Under the pieces are notes generated by a model, which saw only the letters and a list, made by a program, of their open reading frames with translations, made no database searches and was not told the origin of the DNA. From Plasmodiophora brassicae (taxonomy: Eukaryota; Endomyxa; Phytomyxea; Plasmodiophorida; Plasmodiophoridae), in NCBI GenBank assembly GCA_039704465.1, contig JASFAU010000007.1:1296899-1360898 (forward strand): 64,000 nucleotides of DNA. The letters run 5' to 3'. Positions 1-11,022 of this stretch are shown in pieces (within the stretch, counting starts at the first letter, position 1; every line of letters starts with the position of its first letter). A program made the translations under genes and the position numbers.

Positions 1-3000
1 TGGCGGGGCGCGTCACCTCCACGCCCCTGGCCGCCGAGTCGAATAGGACCTTGCCGCCCCGGTAGATTCTGCACACCGGATCTGCACGCGACCCCACCAA
101 CGTGTCAGCAGTCGTTGGAGGCATGCACGCGCGGCCGACGCACCGCACCCGCCGATCGGGCTCATGTCCGGCTCGGGGCAGAACCGGATCAGGGTCAGCG
201 TCGCGTACGCCGCGTCGTAGGCGAAGGGCTCCCGCAGCCGGTCGGTCGCCTGCAGCAGCTTATCGAACATGTGCCTGCCGGGGCGGGGGGTCCGCGTGTC
301 AGTTTGCGACCGAAGCAGGCGACGGTTCGGCCAGTGCCGCCCCGACTCACACGTAGCGTATCTGGCTGGGGATCGTGACGCCCTTGCCGTCCGCCGTGCG
401 TCGCTCGGCGAAGCAGGCCAGGGCGGCGTGCGCCGTCGGCTGGAGGCCGGCGTACAGCAGGTAGGCGGACAGCATGACGCCGGTGCGCCCCTTGCCGGCC
501 TTGCAATGGGTGGCGACAACGTTGTCGGGGTCGGCGTCCAGGTACCGCTGCACGTCGAGGCAGTATTCGGCCATCTGGCGCAGCAGCGGCGGGTGGTGGT
601 CGTCGAACGGGAAGCAGGCGACGTTGCCGTCGAAGCAGGCGGGGTCGTAGGAGCGCTCCGAGCACAGGTTGACGACCCGGCAGTGCCCGGCGTGGTACGT
701 GTGGATGAACCGCTGCACCTCGTCCATCGGGTTGCGGTAGACGCCCTCGAGGCTGGACGAGGGGAACCCCATGACGATCAGGCGGTCGGTGACGTAGGTC
801 AGGTCGAGGTCGAACCCGTCCTGCTGGTACCGGATCTTGTTCTTGCTGACCAGGCTGCGGATCTTGCCGGACACGTTCTGCAGGAAGATCGAGCCGCGCC
901 GCGAGATCGACGACGACGACGACTTCATGATCGACCCGCGCTTCAGCGACCGCTGCGTCGCGCTGCCCATCGACATGGACGCCTGCTGCGACGTGGTCGA
1001 GCGCCGCAGCGACGACCGCCTGCCGGACGCCAGCTCGACGTCGGCGACCGCCGCCTTCTCGGTGCGTTTCGCCTTGACGTCGATGACGACGGTCGCCTTG
1101 CCGACGCGGACGTCGAACCGCTGCGGGTCGTCGTCGTCGAGGCGGATCCGGACGCTGGCCGACCCGAGCGACACGCCGCTGCCGCCGCTGACGTCCACGT
1201 CGAGCGTCGCGTTCGACGCCGCCGACATGGCGTCGTGCGGCATCTCGAACGTCTGGTTCCAGGCGCCGCCCGGCGACGCCGCCGTCGTCGCCACCTGTCG
1301 CGCCCCGAACCGGCACCGGACGATCGCCCCGTTGCCGTCGTCGCCGTCGATGCTGCGCACGTGGACCTTGACGCGCCGGACGGGCGCCCCGTTGTCGGGC
1401 AGGCGCGCGTGCAGGCGCGTCCAGTGCACGGGCGCGAAGAACGGGTGCGCGAACAGCGCCGGCAGGTGCGTGCCGAGGCGCTCGCCGGGCGCCCGGCGCA
1501 GGCACGCGTCGATGAAGTGCCGGGCGGGTTCGCTGCAGAACGGCGGGTAGCGGACGGCGCCGGCGCGGACGCGCTCGGCGAGCTCGTCGGGCGTGCGGCC
1601 GCGGAACGGCGGGAACCCGACCAGGAGCTCGTAGAGCAGGACGCCCAGGCGCCACCAGTCCGCAGTCATCGCCTCGGCGCCGTCGTCGAGCAGCTCGGGC
1701 GTCGTGAACTCGTTGACGGGCGGCGACACGGACACGGGCGTTGTCGCCGTTGGCGGGCGCGGGAAGTCCACGACGAGCACGTGGCCGTCGTCGTCGGCGA
1801 AGATCGTCTCGCTGCGCATGGCGCGCAGCGAGCGGCCGCGCGAGTGCAGGAACGCGATGCAGAGGGCGACCTGGGCGACGTACGACCGGGCGAGGTCCTC
1901 GGGCAGGCGTCGGGCGGCGCGCACGCGGTCGAACAGGCGGTTGCCGGGCGGCGCGAACGTGTACACGGCCCAGGAGCGGTCCGGGGCGTCGCCGCGTGCC
2001 ACCTGCCGCACCAGGAACGGGTGCTCCAGCGCCGCCATGTCGTCGATGACGCCCAGGGCGGCGTCGTAGCACGGGTCGCGGCGCATGACGACCTGCAGGA
2101 GGTACGTGCCGCCCGTCGCCCGGTGCCGCACCCGGTACATCATGCCGATGCCGCTGTCCGCCAGCTTCTCGTCGCGCTCGTAGTCGGCGTAGCCGGCGCC
2201 GGCGGCCGCGTCCCCGAACACGACGTCGTCGCTGGCGATCGTGTTGATCGCCGACGCCATGCGCCGGTGCGCCGTCTGGCTCGACTTCTTCGTGCGCTCC
2301 ACCATGGTCAGGTTGCGCAACGAGCGCGGCGGCGCGCCGTCGTCATCGGTGGCGGCGCTGGCCGCTCGCGACGGCATGCGCCTCAGCGTCGGCGCCACGG
2401 TCGACTCCGGATCGGGCTCGTCGTTGTCCAGGTCGTCCTTGTCGACGTCGTCGTCGTCGTCGCCGTCGTCGCGCCTGGACTTGCCCGTCTCGTCCGGCGA
2501 GCAGGACCCCTGCGTGGACGCCCGGGTCGCCGCCTTCTTCACGCGCCGGATCGTATCGAACGCGCCGCTGTGCTGCAGGATGGACGCCATGTTGATGGGG
2601 GTGAACGCGCGCGACTGCGTCGTCGTCTGCGCCATCATCGGCGGCGCCAGCAGCGTGTCCATGGCCATCGACGGGAACACGCCGGACGCGTTCGGCTTCC
2701 AGAACTTGCCGGCGGTCGTGTGCGGCGACAACGTCGGCGAGGCCGTCGGCGACGACGACGCCGTCGACGTCGGCGCGCTCGCCCGGGCCGTCTGCCAGCA
2801 CTGCTTCATGGCGGCGACCCAGTTCTCGGCCTCGTCGGGCGACGACGCCTCCAGGTCGAACCGTCGGTTGGCGACGTCGAACCGGAACCGGGTGGGTTTG
2901 CCGGCGACCAGCTCGATGGCGGTGACCTCGAGCAACGGCAGGGCGCCCTGGGCGTGCCGCAGGTCGGACGTCTTCCCGTACGCCAGGGACGTCTCGAACA

Positions 3001-3127
3001 GGTGGAAGTACCGTTTCTGCCAGGCGCGCATACCCGTGATCCCTTTCGGCGACTTCTTCCGCAGGTACCCTTTCAGGACGACCCGGCCGCCGTCCATGAC
3101 GGTGCCGCCGGCGACCTCCGCCGACAT
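1..3127 (-). CDS. PH - pseudokinase - C2 - PTEN phosphatase fusion protein (3' end runs off window)
   Basis: A multidomain phosphoinositide phosphatase. Residues ~14-115 are a PH domain (KGYLRKKSPKG start, conserved Trp near its end). After an acidic low-complexity linker, ~316-565 is an AGC-like kinase fold (DWWRLGVLLYELLVGFPPF) without catalytic residues: the VAIK Lys is Arg, HRD reads LRA and DFG reads DFP. A C2-like domain spans ~583-687. From ~753 it closely follows PTEN: RYQQDGFDLDLTYV, then the catalytic loop HCKAGKGRTG (~874-883) with Cys, both Lys and Arg intact, so PI(3,4,5)P3 3-phosphatase activity is likely. Introns at 275-350 (gtgagt) and 69-148 lead into the PTEN C2 region (exon 3 begins IYRGGKVLFDSA), which continues past position 1. 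ATG is at 3127. The PH and C2 domains suggest membrane recruitment, and the pseudokinase is probably a scaffold. Divergent from the desaturase gene. The family assignment is firm; the fusion is read directly in one open exon. Confidence 0.9.
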
Positions 3128-3481
3128 CGCGTCGTCGTCGCAGGCCGTCCGGCGCGCCTGTCTCCCGACAGATATTTAGTGGACGTCCCAATCGATCCCG
3201 GAAATCTCACCGTACGCCCCATCTGGCGTTCGCTGTGGCCTGTGCGCCGACCCAGCGGGTACGGGGGGCGGGGCAGAGCGGACGGGCGGCGCTGCGCAAA
3301 ACGCCGCTTGCGCCCTCGACCGCCGGATATAGCGGATGCGCAGTCGCACGTACTGCGCACCGCGTGACTGCGTCGCCGCGTCTGCTGTGGGGGCTTCGGC
3401 GACGGCGACGACGCGGTGGGGGCCCCCACGGACATGCGCTGCGGAGGTCGCCATACATCGAAAGCGTCGGTCGCCCGCGAT
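3128..3481. promoter_or_regulatory. Divergent intergenic region between PTEN-fusion and desaturase genes
   Basis: This ~350-base GC-rich gap separates two head-to-head genes and should hold both promoters and 5' leaders. I see no convincing TATA box or tRNA. An in-frame upstream ATG at 3434 could extend the desaturase by 16 residues. Confidence 0.4.
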
Positions 3482-4645
3482 ATGACGGTGCCGCCCTTGT
3501 CGGGGACGCTGGCCGGGTACCGGCGCCCGTTCGCGGCGCTGCCCGACGACCTGCCGACGCTGTCCGACGTGCGCCGGGCGATGCCGCCGGAGTGCTTCTG
3601 GCGCTCCGCGATGCGTTCGTTCGTCTACGCGATCGGGTCCGTGTCGCTGACCGTCGGGTGCGCCGTCCTGGCCTGCTACGTCCTGCCGGCGCCGTCCTTC
3701 TCGCCGCTGTCGATCCTGGCCTGGCTGGCGTACGCCGTCGTGAACGGGACGATCGCGACCGGCGTCTGGGTCGTCGCCCACGAGTGCGGGCACGGCGCGT
3801 TCTCGAGCCAGGAGTGGCTGTGCGACACGGTCGGCTTCGTCCTGCACTCGGCGCTCCTGGTCCCGTACTTCAGCTGGAAACGCAGCCACGCCCTGCACCA
3901 CAGCCGCACGAACCACATGACGCTGGGCGAGACGCACGTGCCGCCGTACCGCCGCACCGGGTTCGCCTACGAGCGCCTGTACAACTGGATCGGGCACGAC
4001 GCGTTCGCCGTGTTCAACCTCGTGACGCACCTGCTGATCGGGTGGCCCATGTACCTGCTGTTCGGCGCGACCGGGTCGCCGGCGCGCGGCAAGTCGAACC
4101 ACTTCGTGCCGACGAACGACAAGGTGTTCCCCGGGCGCTCCTGGAAGGTCAAGGTCCTGCTGTCCGACGTCGGCGTCGTGTCGGCGCTGGCGATGATCGC
4201 GCTGTTCTCGACAAGCGCCGCCTGGGCGCTGGGCGTGTACGGCGGCCCGTACCTGGTCGTCAACGCCTGGCTGGTCCTGTACACCTGGATGCACCACACC
4301 GACGTGGACGTGCCGCACTTCAGCGACGAGCACTGGACGTGGATGAAGGGCGCCCTGTGCACGGTCGACCGGCCGTACCCGGCGCTGATCGACTTCCTGC
4401 ACCACCACATCGGGTCGACGCACGTCGTCCACCACATCGACTACCGGATCCCGCACTACTCGGCGAAGGCGGCGACGAACGCCTTCGTCCGGAAGTGGCC
4501 CCACCTGTACAAGTACGACCCGACGCCGGTCTGGCGCGCGACCTGGCGCGTCGCCGGGCACTGCGTCCGCGTCATCCCGATCGGCAAGGCGTGGTTCTAC
4601 ACGAGCCCGGCCGCCAAGCCCGCCGCCAACCAGCTGGAAGGCTGA
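3482..4645 (+). CDS. Delta-12 (omega-6) fatty acid desaturase, FAD2-like
   Basis: A single-exon membrane di-iron desaturase of 387 residues, the usual FAD2 length. The three histidine boxes are present in order with normal spacing: HECGH, HALHH (in SWKRSHALHHSRTNH) and HVVHH near the C-terminus. Hydrophobic segments before the first box and in the middle form the expected ER membrane helices. FAD2 enzymes convert oleoyl to linoleoyl chains on phospholipids using cytochrome b5. ATG 3482 was chosen because it gives the family's usual N-terminal length; ATG 3434 is an alternative. The gene converges on the PH-pseudokinase gene with under 50 bases between stop codons. The family is clear; delta-12 rather than delta-15 specificity is inferred from overall resemblance. 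Confidence 0.9.
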   Translation: MTVPPLSGTLAGYRRPFAALPDDLPTLSDVRRAMPPECFWRSAMRSFVYAIGSVSLTVGCAVLACYVLPAPSFSPLSILAWLAYAVVNGTIATGVWVVAHECGHGAFSSQEWLCDTVGFVLHSALLVPYFSWKRSHALHHSRTNHMTLGETHVPPYRRTGFAYERLYNWIGHDAFAVFNLVTHLLIGWPMYLLFGATGSPARGKSNHFVPTNDKVFPGRSWKVKVLLSDVGVVSALAMIALFSTSAAWALGVYGGPYLVVNAWLVLYTWMHHTDVDVPHFSDEHWTWMKGALCTVDRPYPALIDFLHHHIGSTHVVHHIDYRIPHYSAKAATNAFVRKWPHLYKYDPTPVWRATWRVAGHCVRVIPIGKAWFYTSPAAKPAANQLEG

Positions 4646-4691
4646 GGACCATCGATATAGCATACTGGGCGAACGCGGGCCCCCCGCGTCT

Positions 4692-6466
4692 CTATTGCTG
4701 GTGCTGCCTACTTAACGCGGTCGCCTGTTCGACCATCGCGTCGGGGACGTCCTGGTTGCGCACGTCGACCAGGCGCCAGTCGACGTCCTTGAAGAACGCG
4801 TGCGCGTGGACGGCCCGGAACCCGTTCGGCCCGGAGCCCAACCCTGCGGTCCGACGTATTAGGGCAGGCGGACATATACGGGACGGCGCTTACGTTTGGT
4901 CGTGTCCACCTGCAGCAGGGCGCCGAGCAGGGCGGTGGCGTCCGGCGACATGAACGGCGGGTACCGCACGCTGCAGGACAGGATCTTCTCGTTCAGCGCG
5001 TCCGCGTTCTGGTCGCGGAACGGCGGGAACCCGACCAGCAGCTCGTAGATGAGGATGCCCAGGCGCCACCAGTCCGAGTCGGCCGTGTCGATGCCGACGG
5101 TGACGAACTCGGGCGACCGGTACTCCGGGTTCCGGCACGGCGTGACGTTCGCCGACGTGTCCATGGCGACCCGGAAGTCGGTCAGCACGACGTGGCCGGT
5201 GATGTCGATGCCGATGTGCTCCGGGTCCATGTTCCGGAACAGGTTCCCCTTGCGGTGCAGGTACCGAACCGCGCAGACGACCTCGGCGGCCAGGAACCGG
5301 ACGACGTCCTCCGGCAGGCGGCGCTGCGCGCGCAGGTGCTGGAACAGCGTCCCGCCCTGCACGAACTCGTACACGGCCCACGACTCGTCGGGCGTCACCT
5401 CGAAATCCAGGCACTGCATGATGTACGGGTTGTTGAACGCCGCCATCCGGCGCATCGCGTCGACCGCCATCTGAGCACACACACAAAGAGCGCGCGCTTG
5501 AGTGCTTGGGTCCCCAGGGTTGTCCATCGACCCATCCGCTGCTTACGGTTGCGGTCGCGAGATCGGCCTTAACACGCTGCATCATGTAGAGGTTGCCGGT
5601 CGGCGCGTTCTCGACGACGCACAGCGTGCCGAACTGCCCCTGGCCGAGGATCTTCTTCACGGTCATGTCGGCGATCTGGAAGCGCATCTCGGCCAGGCTG
5701 GACGTGGGTTCGTGGTGGGCGGCCAGGGCGCCCAGCGACCCCTTGCTGCTGCTGTTGTTGGCAGCGGGCGACGCCGGCAGGTCGTCGGTGCTCGGCATTG
5801 GGGGGACGGTGACACTGGCAACCCGCATGTTCATCATCGACGGCCCGTTCGACAGGCTCTGCAACTGCGACAGGTCGATCCGGGTGAACGCGTTGCTGGC
5901 CGTGGACGCGCTGGGCGCCGACGGCGAGTTCAGGTCGTCGAGGACGCCTTTCGTGTCCTTCCAGAACTTGCCGGTCGGCAGGCGATCCGGGTCCGAGTTC
6001 GAGTGCGACCGGCGCGCGCGCCCTTTGACCAGCTTGATCTGCGCGGCGACCGCGTCGACCCATTCGTCGACGTCCGCCGGCGTCGACGCCAACAGGCTGA
6101 AGACGCGCGAGGCGATGATAATGTCGAACCGGCAGGGATCCTTGGGGACGCGTTTCACGGCCACCATCTCATGAATGGGGATGGCACCTGCGGCTGCTGC
6201 TGAGTCGAACGAAACGACGACGACGTTCCGCCGCGCGGACCAGACCTTGGTTCTTGGCATCCTCGCCGTTCTCCTTACTGTACGTCAATACGTTATCGTA
6301 CAGTATGAAGTACCGTCGCTGCCAGAGCGTCAGGCCGACGAGGCCCTTCGGACTCTTCTTGCGAAGGTACCCGCGAATCACGACCTGGCACGCACGCGCA
6401 TCAGGCCAAGCAACGACGGCGCTGGACGCCCCGCGACTGGACCTTGGCGGGGCCGCTCCCCGGCAT
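4692..6466 (-). CDS. PH domain - pseudokinase protein (paralogue of the PTEN-fusion N-terminus)
   Basis: A 510-residue protein from five exons (introns 6385-6442, 6188-6245, 5471-5546, 4844-4893; the spliced length is an exact codon multiple). Exon 1 encodes only MPGSGPAK. The PH domain begins GYLRKKSPKG, identical to the neighbour's. A linker with a GKFWK motif, also found in the neighbour, leads to an AGC-like kinase fold. The glycine loop GQGQFG is good, but the catalytic loop reads RNMDPEH (normally RDLKPEN) and DFG is DFR. The VAIK Lys appears to be Gln (MMQRV). It is therefore probably a pseudokinase. The final exon supplies a normal lobe end (LGSGPNGFRAV then HAFFKDVDW). There is no C2 or PTEN part. 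Shared motifs and adjacency indicate duplication followed by gain or loss of the phosphatase half. Confidence 0.85.
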
Positions 6467-6859
6467 GCGGTCGACGACGACGACGACCGACGATATCGAT
6501 CGCGCCCCCCGCACCCCTATGAAGATTTGGGGCACGCGCCCCCGTGCCGTGCAGGGGACGCAATCCATCAGGTGCCCCACCCGCGACTGCCGGGCCGCAA
6601 CCCTGCGTGCAGTCCCCACCGGTGTGTAGGTAGGCAGTTGCCTGTCCCGCGGCGTTACACGGAACGTGTTACATGCAGCTCGTGGGCGTTACACGGCGCC
6701 GCAACGACCGTAACACGGTGCTGCAGTGCACCCAGACGGTGGAGCTGCAGGGCACGTCTGCGCGTGACACGCAGCAGCACCTGCGGGGGGCGGCGTGTTT
6801 TGCAGGGGACGCCGAAGGGCAGCTGCGCATTCCGACAACGGCGGCGGGGGAACGTGCGG
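6467..6859. other. Intergenic region without a supportable gene
   Basis: About 390 bases between two divergent genes. GTTACACGG-type words recur near 6650-6715. Open frames here are Arg-rich GC shadows. I see no RNA gene. Confidence 0.5.
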
Positions 6860-8039
6860 ATGCGTCTGGCGCGCGCCATGCCGACGGCATCGGCGATCGA
6901 TACGCCGGCGCTCTTGGTGCGCCAGTCGGCGCTGACCGCGAACCGGCGACGAGATCGCACATCGCAACAAGGCGATGCGGTTCGCGCGGCTCGCCGCCGA
7001 CCATCGCGACATCGTGTTCCGGTGCTGTGTGGACAGCCGCACCCATGTCGACACGCTGGCAGAGGCCTGCCAGGCGCACGACGTCGCCATTGGCGTCGTG
7101 GCCGAGATCGAGGTCGGCCAGCGTCGATGTGGCGTACCCCCGCAGGACGCCGTCGACCTGGTCCGATACGTTCGCGATCGCGGCCTGCGCTTCGATGGCA
7201 TCCAATGCTATCAGGTAACGACGGGCGAGAGCGCGATCTGGCAAATAGCTGACACCTGTTGCCACAGGGCCTGAACCAGCACATCCGATCCTACAGAGAA
7301 CGCGGTGATGCCGTCATGCGTGTTGTCGAGATCGCCCGTGCCGTGCGATCCGCTATCGAAGCTGCTGGCATTCAGTGTCAACTGGTGACAGGCGGCGGCA
7401 CGGGAACGTTCGTACGTGTGCCGCGTTCGATGTTCGGCCCGCCCCCTGACCGTTTGTTGCAGGAGTTCGAAGCCGGCAGTGGCGTGTTCACCGAGGTACG
7501 GCTCTCGACTCGTCAGTTCGCGCTCGCGTTCGTCGCTCACGTCTACAGGTCCAACCGGGGTCGTACCTATTCCTGGACGTCGACTACGCGAAGAACATGG
7601 ACGCGAACGAGACCCTGGATCGGCGATTCGTCAACAGGTCGGGTCGGCATGGGTGCCGAGTTGTGTCACACACAGTCCTGTTGAACGGCGCCTTCCCGAT
7701 AGTCTGTTCGTGATGACGACTGTCATCTCGGTCGACGCCGACCGGCGCTGGGCGGTTGTTGACGCGGGCACCAAGGCCGTTAGCCTGGACAGCGGTCCAC
7801 CAACGATCGATTCGCCTGACGCTGCCGACCTATCCTACAGGTCGGGTGGCGATGAGCACGGCATCATTTACGGAACAGTGGGCCAGCTGCCAGACGCGAT
7901 CGAGATTGGATCAGTCCTACGCCTGGTCCCAGGGCACTGCGATCCCACAGTTAACCTGTACGACGAGTTCCTCGTCGTCGACGATGACGACAACGTTCTG
8001 GAAACGTACGCAATTGCCGCCCGTGGACCAGGACGATGA
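6860..8039 (+). pseudogene. D-threonine aldolase / D-serine dehydratase-like gene lacking the PLP-lysine block
   Basis: The C-terminal two thirds match the fold-type III PLP enzymes DSD1/D-threonine aldolase: VGQRRCGVPP, VTGGGTGTF, VQPGSYLFLDVDY, then DAGTKAVSLDSGPP, YRSGGDEHG and the metal-site motif VPGHCDPTVNLYDEF. Introns at 7215-7267, 7412-7462, 7496-7548 and 7638-7702 join these in phase. The N-terminus starts normally (DTPALLV, ~6891-6915). The frame then shifts near 6945-6965 straight into NKAMRFARLAADH, which corresponds to a point ~80 residues further on in the family. The segment that should carry PHVKTHK with the PLP lysine is absent and there is no room for it. The product would be inactive, so this is either a decayed gene or an assembly deletion. 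ATG 6860 or 6878. Confidence 0.7.
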
Positions 8040-8072
8040 AGAGCATTAACCCAATGATCAATTAATACACGG

Positions 8073-9086
8073 TTATTTACAGGCGTCAAGGTTGAGCGGC
8101 TTCTCAGTCAGACGGACGGAATCGGAACGCTCGAGCGCAAGCGAAGCGCGCTGCGGCGCATCGATGGGTTGCACGAGGTTAAAGACGACCATGCCGGCGA
8201 ACACGCAGAAGAACCCGAGCAGATAGGGCACGGTCAGCACGGCGCTCCTGAACGCGTGGTTGAACAGGAGAATGACGAGGTCGGCGGTCAGCAGGTTGAA
8301 GTTCAGCATGACGGCAGAGAACTTCTGGACGTACAGCGGCAGCAGGATGTACAACGCCACCATGCACGTGACGAAACCCAGCAAGAGGCGCTGAGCCGGC
8401 AGTGGCGCGTGCATGATCGTATCGCGGTCGTTCCTGCCGAACGCGGTGGCATGGCAGGCGATGGACGAGGCGATCGATGCGAAGAAGCCCATGGCAGCCA
8501 GCGATGCGATCGGGTACCCGGGTTCCCATCTGGACACGTATTCGTTGATCACGTTCGACAGGGCGTAGCCGATGGCGCCGACGAACGCGAGGAACGTGCC
8601 CAGCCAGTAGAATGATTTCTCGTCGGGATCTTGCACAAGGTACTTGTGGTAGTTGATCAGGACGAGGCCAACTACGACGATGGCGGTGCCGAGCATGTGC
8701 ACCCTAGTGTACCTCCGCCTGAACGCCACCATGGACATGGCCATGGCGAAGATCGCGGACGTCGATGTGATGATCATGACCGAAATCGCGGACGTGTACT
8801 CGAACGACATCAGTACGGCGATATTAGCGCCCAGGTCGACAACGCCAAGCGCAACGTAGGCGGGTATCGGGGCCCGCTTCTTCCAGGATCGATACAGTGT
8901 CCGGGGCCGGCAGAGCGACAACACGAGGATGATGTGGTAGACGATCTCATTCGGGAAGATCGCCGGGTATATGCCGTGATCGTTGGCCAGCGAATAGAAT
9001 ATGTTCGTTCCGGACAGGATCAGGCTGAGGAACTGGCCGCACGCGATCGCCGGGATGGCGGCAATGACCTGGTTCAGGTCCGGCAT
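8073..9086 (-). CDS. SLC35F-family (DMT superfamily) membrane transporter
   Basis: A single-exon 337-residue protein with about ten hydrophobic helices. Its layout matches SLC35F1/F2/F6-type solute carriers of the drug/metabolite transporter superfamily: a TSAISVMIITSTSAIFAM segment like the conserved helix that follows the SLC35F signature, a basic RRRYTRVHMLGT loop, and a cytosolic polar C-terminal tail. It probably resides in an endomembrane or the plasma membrane. Substrates of SLC35F proteins are mostly unknown and nothing here narrows that. It converges with the aldolase-like gene, with 33 bases between stop codons. Confidence 0.75.
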   Translation of the reverse strand: MPDLNQVIAAIPAIACGQFLSLILSGTNIFYSLANDHGIYPAIFPNEIVYHIILVLSLCRPRTLYRSWKKRAPIPAYVALGVVDLGANIAVLMSFEYTSAISVMIITSTSAIFAMAMSMVAFRRRYTRVHMLGTAIVVVGLVLINYHKYLVQDPDEKSFYWLGTFLAFVGAIGYALSNVINEYVSRWEPGYPIASLAAMGFFASIASSIACHATAFGRNDRDTIMHAPLPAQRLLLGFVTCMVALYILLPLYVQKFSAVMLNFNLLTADLVILLFNHAFRSAVLTVPYLLGFFCVFAGMVVFNLVQPIDAPQRASLALERSDSVRLTEKPLNLDACK

Positions 9087-9672
9087 GGCAACCGGTTATC
9101 CCGTTGCAGAAGGTGTCTACCTACCGGGCGTCATGTCGTCACGGACTCCGTAGCGCAGTCCGTGGCCCGCGCAGTTCCGCATGTCGGGCCAGAAGCGCGC
9201 GCCGGCGCTGCCTGGGTTTCATCTTCCTACGCGCACGCGTTACCGCCATGCAGTGACGCACCGGTTCGGGTATGGGATCAGGGCTGGTCCAGCCGTTTAT
9301 CCAGCCTGATCGCGCCCCGCTAGGCCTTGGTCGCGTCCGATGATGGCTTGGCCTCGCTCTCAGAGAGCCTGAGACAGTCGCGTGATTTGCTGCTGCTCGG
9401 TTTGTATTTGTCACACGCCACGCGGGATCTGGAATTCCTGTATCGTTGACGGTGGCAATAGTACTTGCAGGGTACGTCCAATGACAACCAACCGGGTTGC
9501 CAGACCGATCTAACGCGTTCCTGGGCACCATTACTGCTGTTTTCAGCATCAGACAACGATACGTCGAGGCACACGTGTCGTAATAGTACAGGCGGTGATT
9601 CATTGAGACGGCTTGCGCGCAAATGACAGAGACAACGGAGGGCCATCTAGACAGAGAACGAGCGCGCGACCT
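9087..9672. other. Intergenic region, no gene seen
   Basis: Nearly 600 bases of lower-GC sequence between the transporter's 5' side and the 3' end of the next reverse-strand gene. Short open frames have no recognisable motif and no splice partner. Confidence 0.4.
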
Positions 9673-11022
9673 TCAGGCAGCGTCGACCTGCTTCTCAGGA
9701 CCGTAGGAAAGCGGCTCATCATCGTTGTCTTCAAACGACTTGACGTCGACGGTGGTCTCGACGTTGCAACTCTCGCGCGTTTTGCTGATCGCCACAAACA
9801 TCACGTAGACAAATGTGAGCGTGAGCAGGACGCCACCGAACAAGCCCAATGTCTTGTCCACCTGCATCCCTACGAGCGGAGAACAACTACAGCAAATGGT
9901 GCAGCAGTACATCGGGCGAGTGTGCGTACAGAAGACGTCTTCGTAAACGCGTTGCTTGCGAACAACAGTGTAGAAGTAATTGACTGTGACGACATTCAGT
10001 GACGGCATATTGGCGCTGAAGACGCTCATGGGGGTTTACCCGGAAGATAGAGGGCGATCAGCCCATAGACGAGGACGCCGTGCACCCATTGCAGCCGGAC
10101 CTTGTCCAGCAGGAAGAAGTCGATCAGCATAACGACCGATTGCAGGCCATGCACGTTGACACAGATGAAGAAGCCGTGATCCCCGCCGAAATCATGTGGC
10201 TGATTCTTGATGAACTTCATTAGCACGCCAGCCCAGAATGCAATTGTCACCTAGGAACGATAACGTTAGAAGACGCGCGGGCATACGTTGCGATGTCGAA
10301 GAGCAGCAGGCTTACAAGCTGGCTCAGCAATAGCGACACAATGAATGCGCTGTACGTGAGCGAGGCGTGAGCGGATTGCATGACCGTGGCCGAATCGGCC
10401 CAATCGGAATCGACGTTGCGCGCCAGGTTGCTGGCCACCCGGTACCCGGAAGCCAGCGTTGACAACTAGATTCGCCATCGTCAGTTCCCGATGCTGGTAT
10501 CGTAGAAACAGTGCTGTCGACCCACCAGGTAGTACAGCCAGACGAACGAGAAGCACCAGTGAGTTACTACACAGATACGAAACCGTTTGAACGCTGATCT
10601 GGGGAAGCAGTGGGTGAAGCGCAGACGACTTACGATACATATCTGTAACAGAGCAAACGGCGCGGGTCAGATCAATTAGGCCGACGGTACCAACGCAGCT
10701 GAGATCATGACATACAGTAGTCCAATGGGGACATCAGGCTCCAGCCCTGCTTCTCGCTGGAGGTGAAGAAGTGGTACATCTGCATGCCGGTCGCCCACGT
10801 GATATATAGCAGTACGGCAAGGCGGTACGCGAACAGCAGACGATCCGTCAAGTAGTACGACGTAACGAGATCCGCCGCTTTCGCCTCATTGAATCGCAGC
10901 CGTTGCCCCGTCCACCGCAAGGACCCGTTAATACGGCGCTTTGCGATGTGAATGTATCTGCGAATCGACCGTTTCTCCATGGTATTGTCTGCGACGCCGT
11001 CGACTACGCACGTCGTGTTCAT
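9673..11022 (-). CDS. Rolling stone / AIG1-like multi-pass membrane protein
   Basis: A spliced multi-TM protein. Exon 1 (from ATG 11022) has a basic start and a helix (LFAYRLAVLLYITWATG) ending near PLDYC. A second exon around 10500-10590 carries THWCFSFVWLYYL, resembling the LTxW motif of rolling-stone/FAR-17a (AIG1) proteins. Later exons give SAFIVSLLLSQL joined across a 65-nt intron (~10255-10319) to VTIAFWAGVLMKF, then VHGLQSVVMLIDFFLLDK, which resembles the VHGxNSVLMLLD block of rolling-stone proteins. The last exon has one more helix and an acidic cytosolic tail. The first splice junction (near 10590-10710) is uncertain because no single donor/acceptor pair keeps both frames cleanly. 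Function in this family is poorly known. Confidence 0.55.

Noticed and set aside
269..3367. A 1032-codon open frame on the + strand opposite the PTEN-fusion gene
   Set aside because: Its product is Arg/Val/Ala-rich with no motif, the typical antisense shadow of a GC-rich gene. The reverse strand has clear PH, kinase and PTEN motifs.
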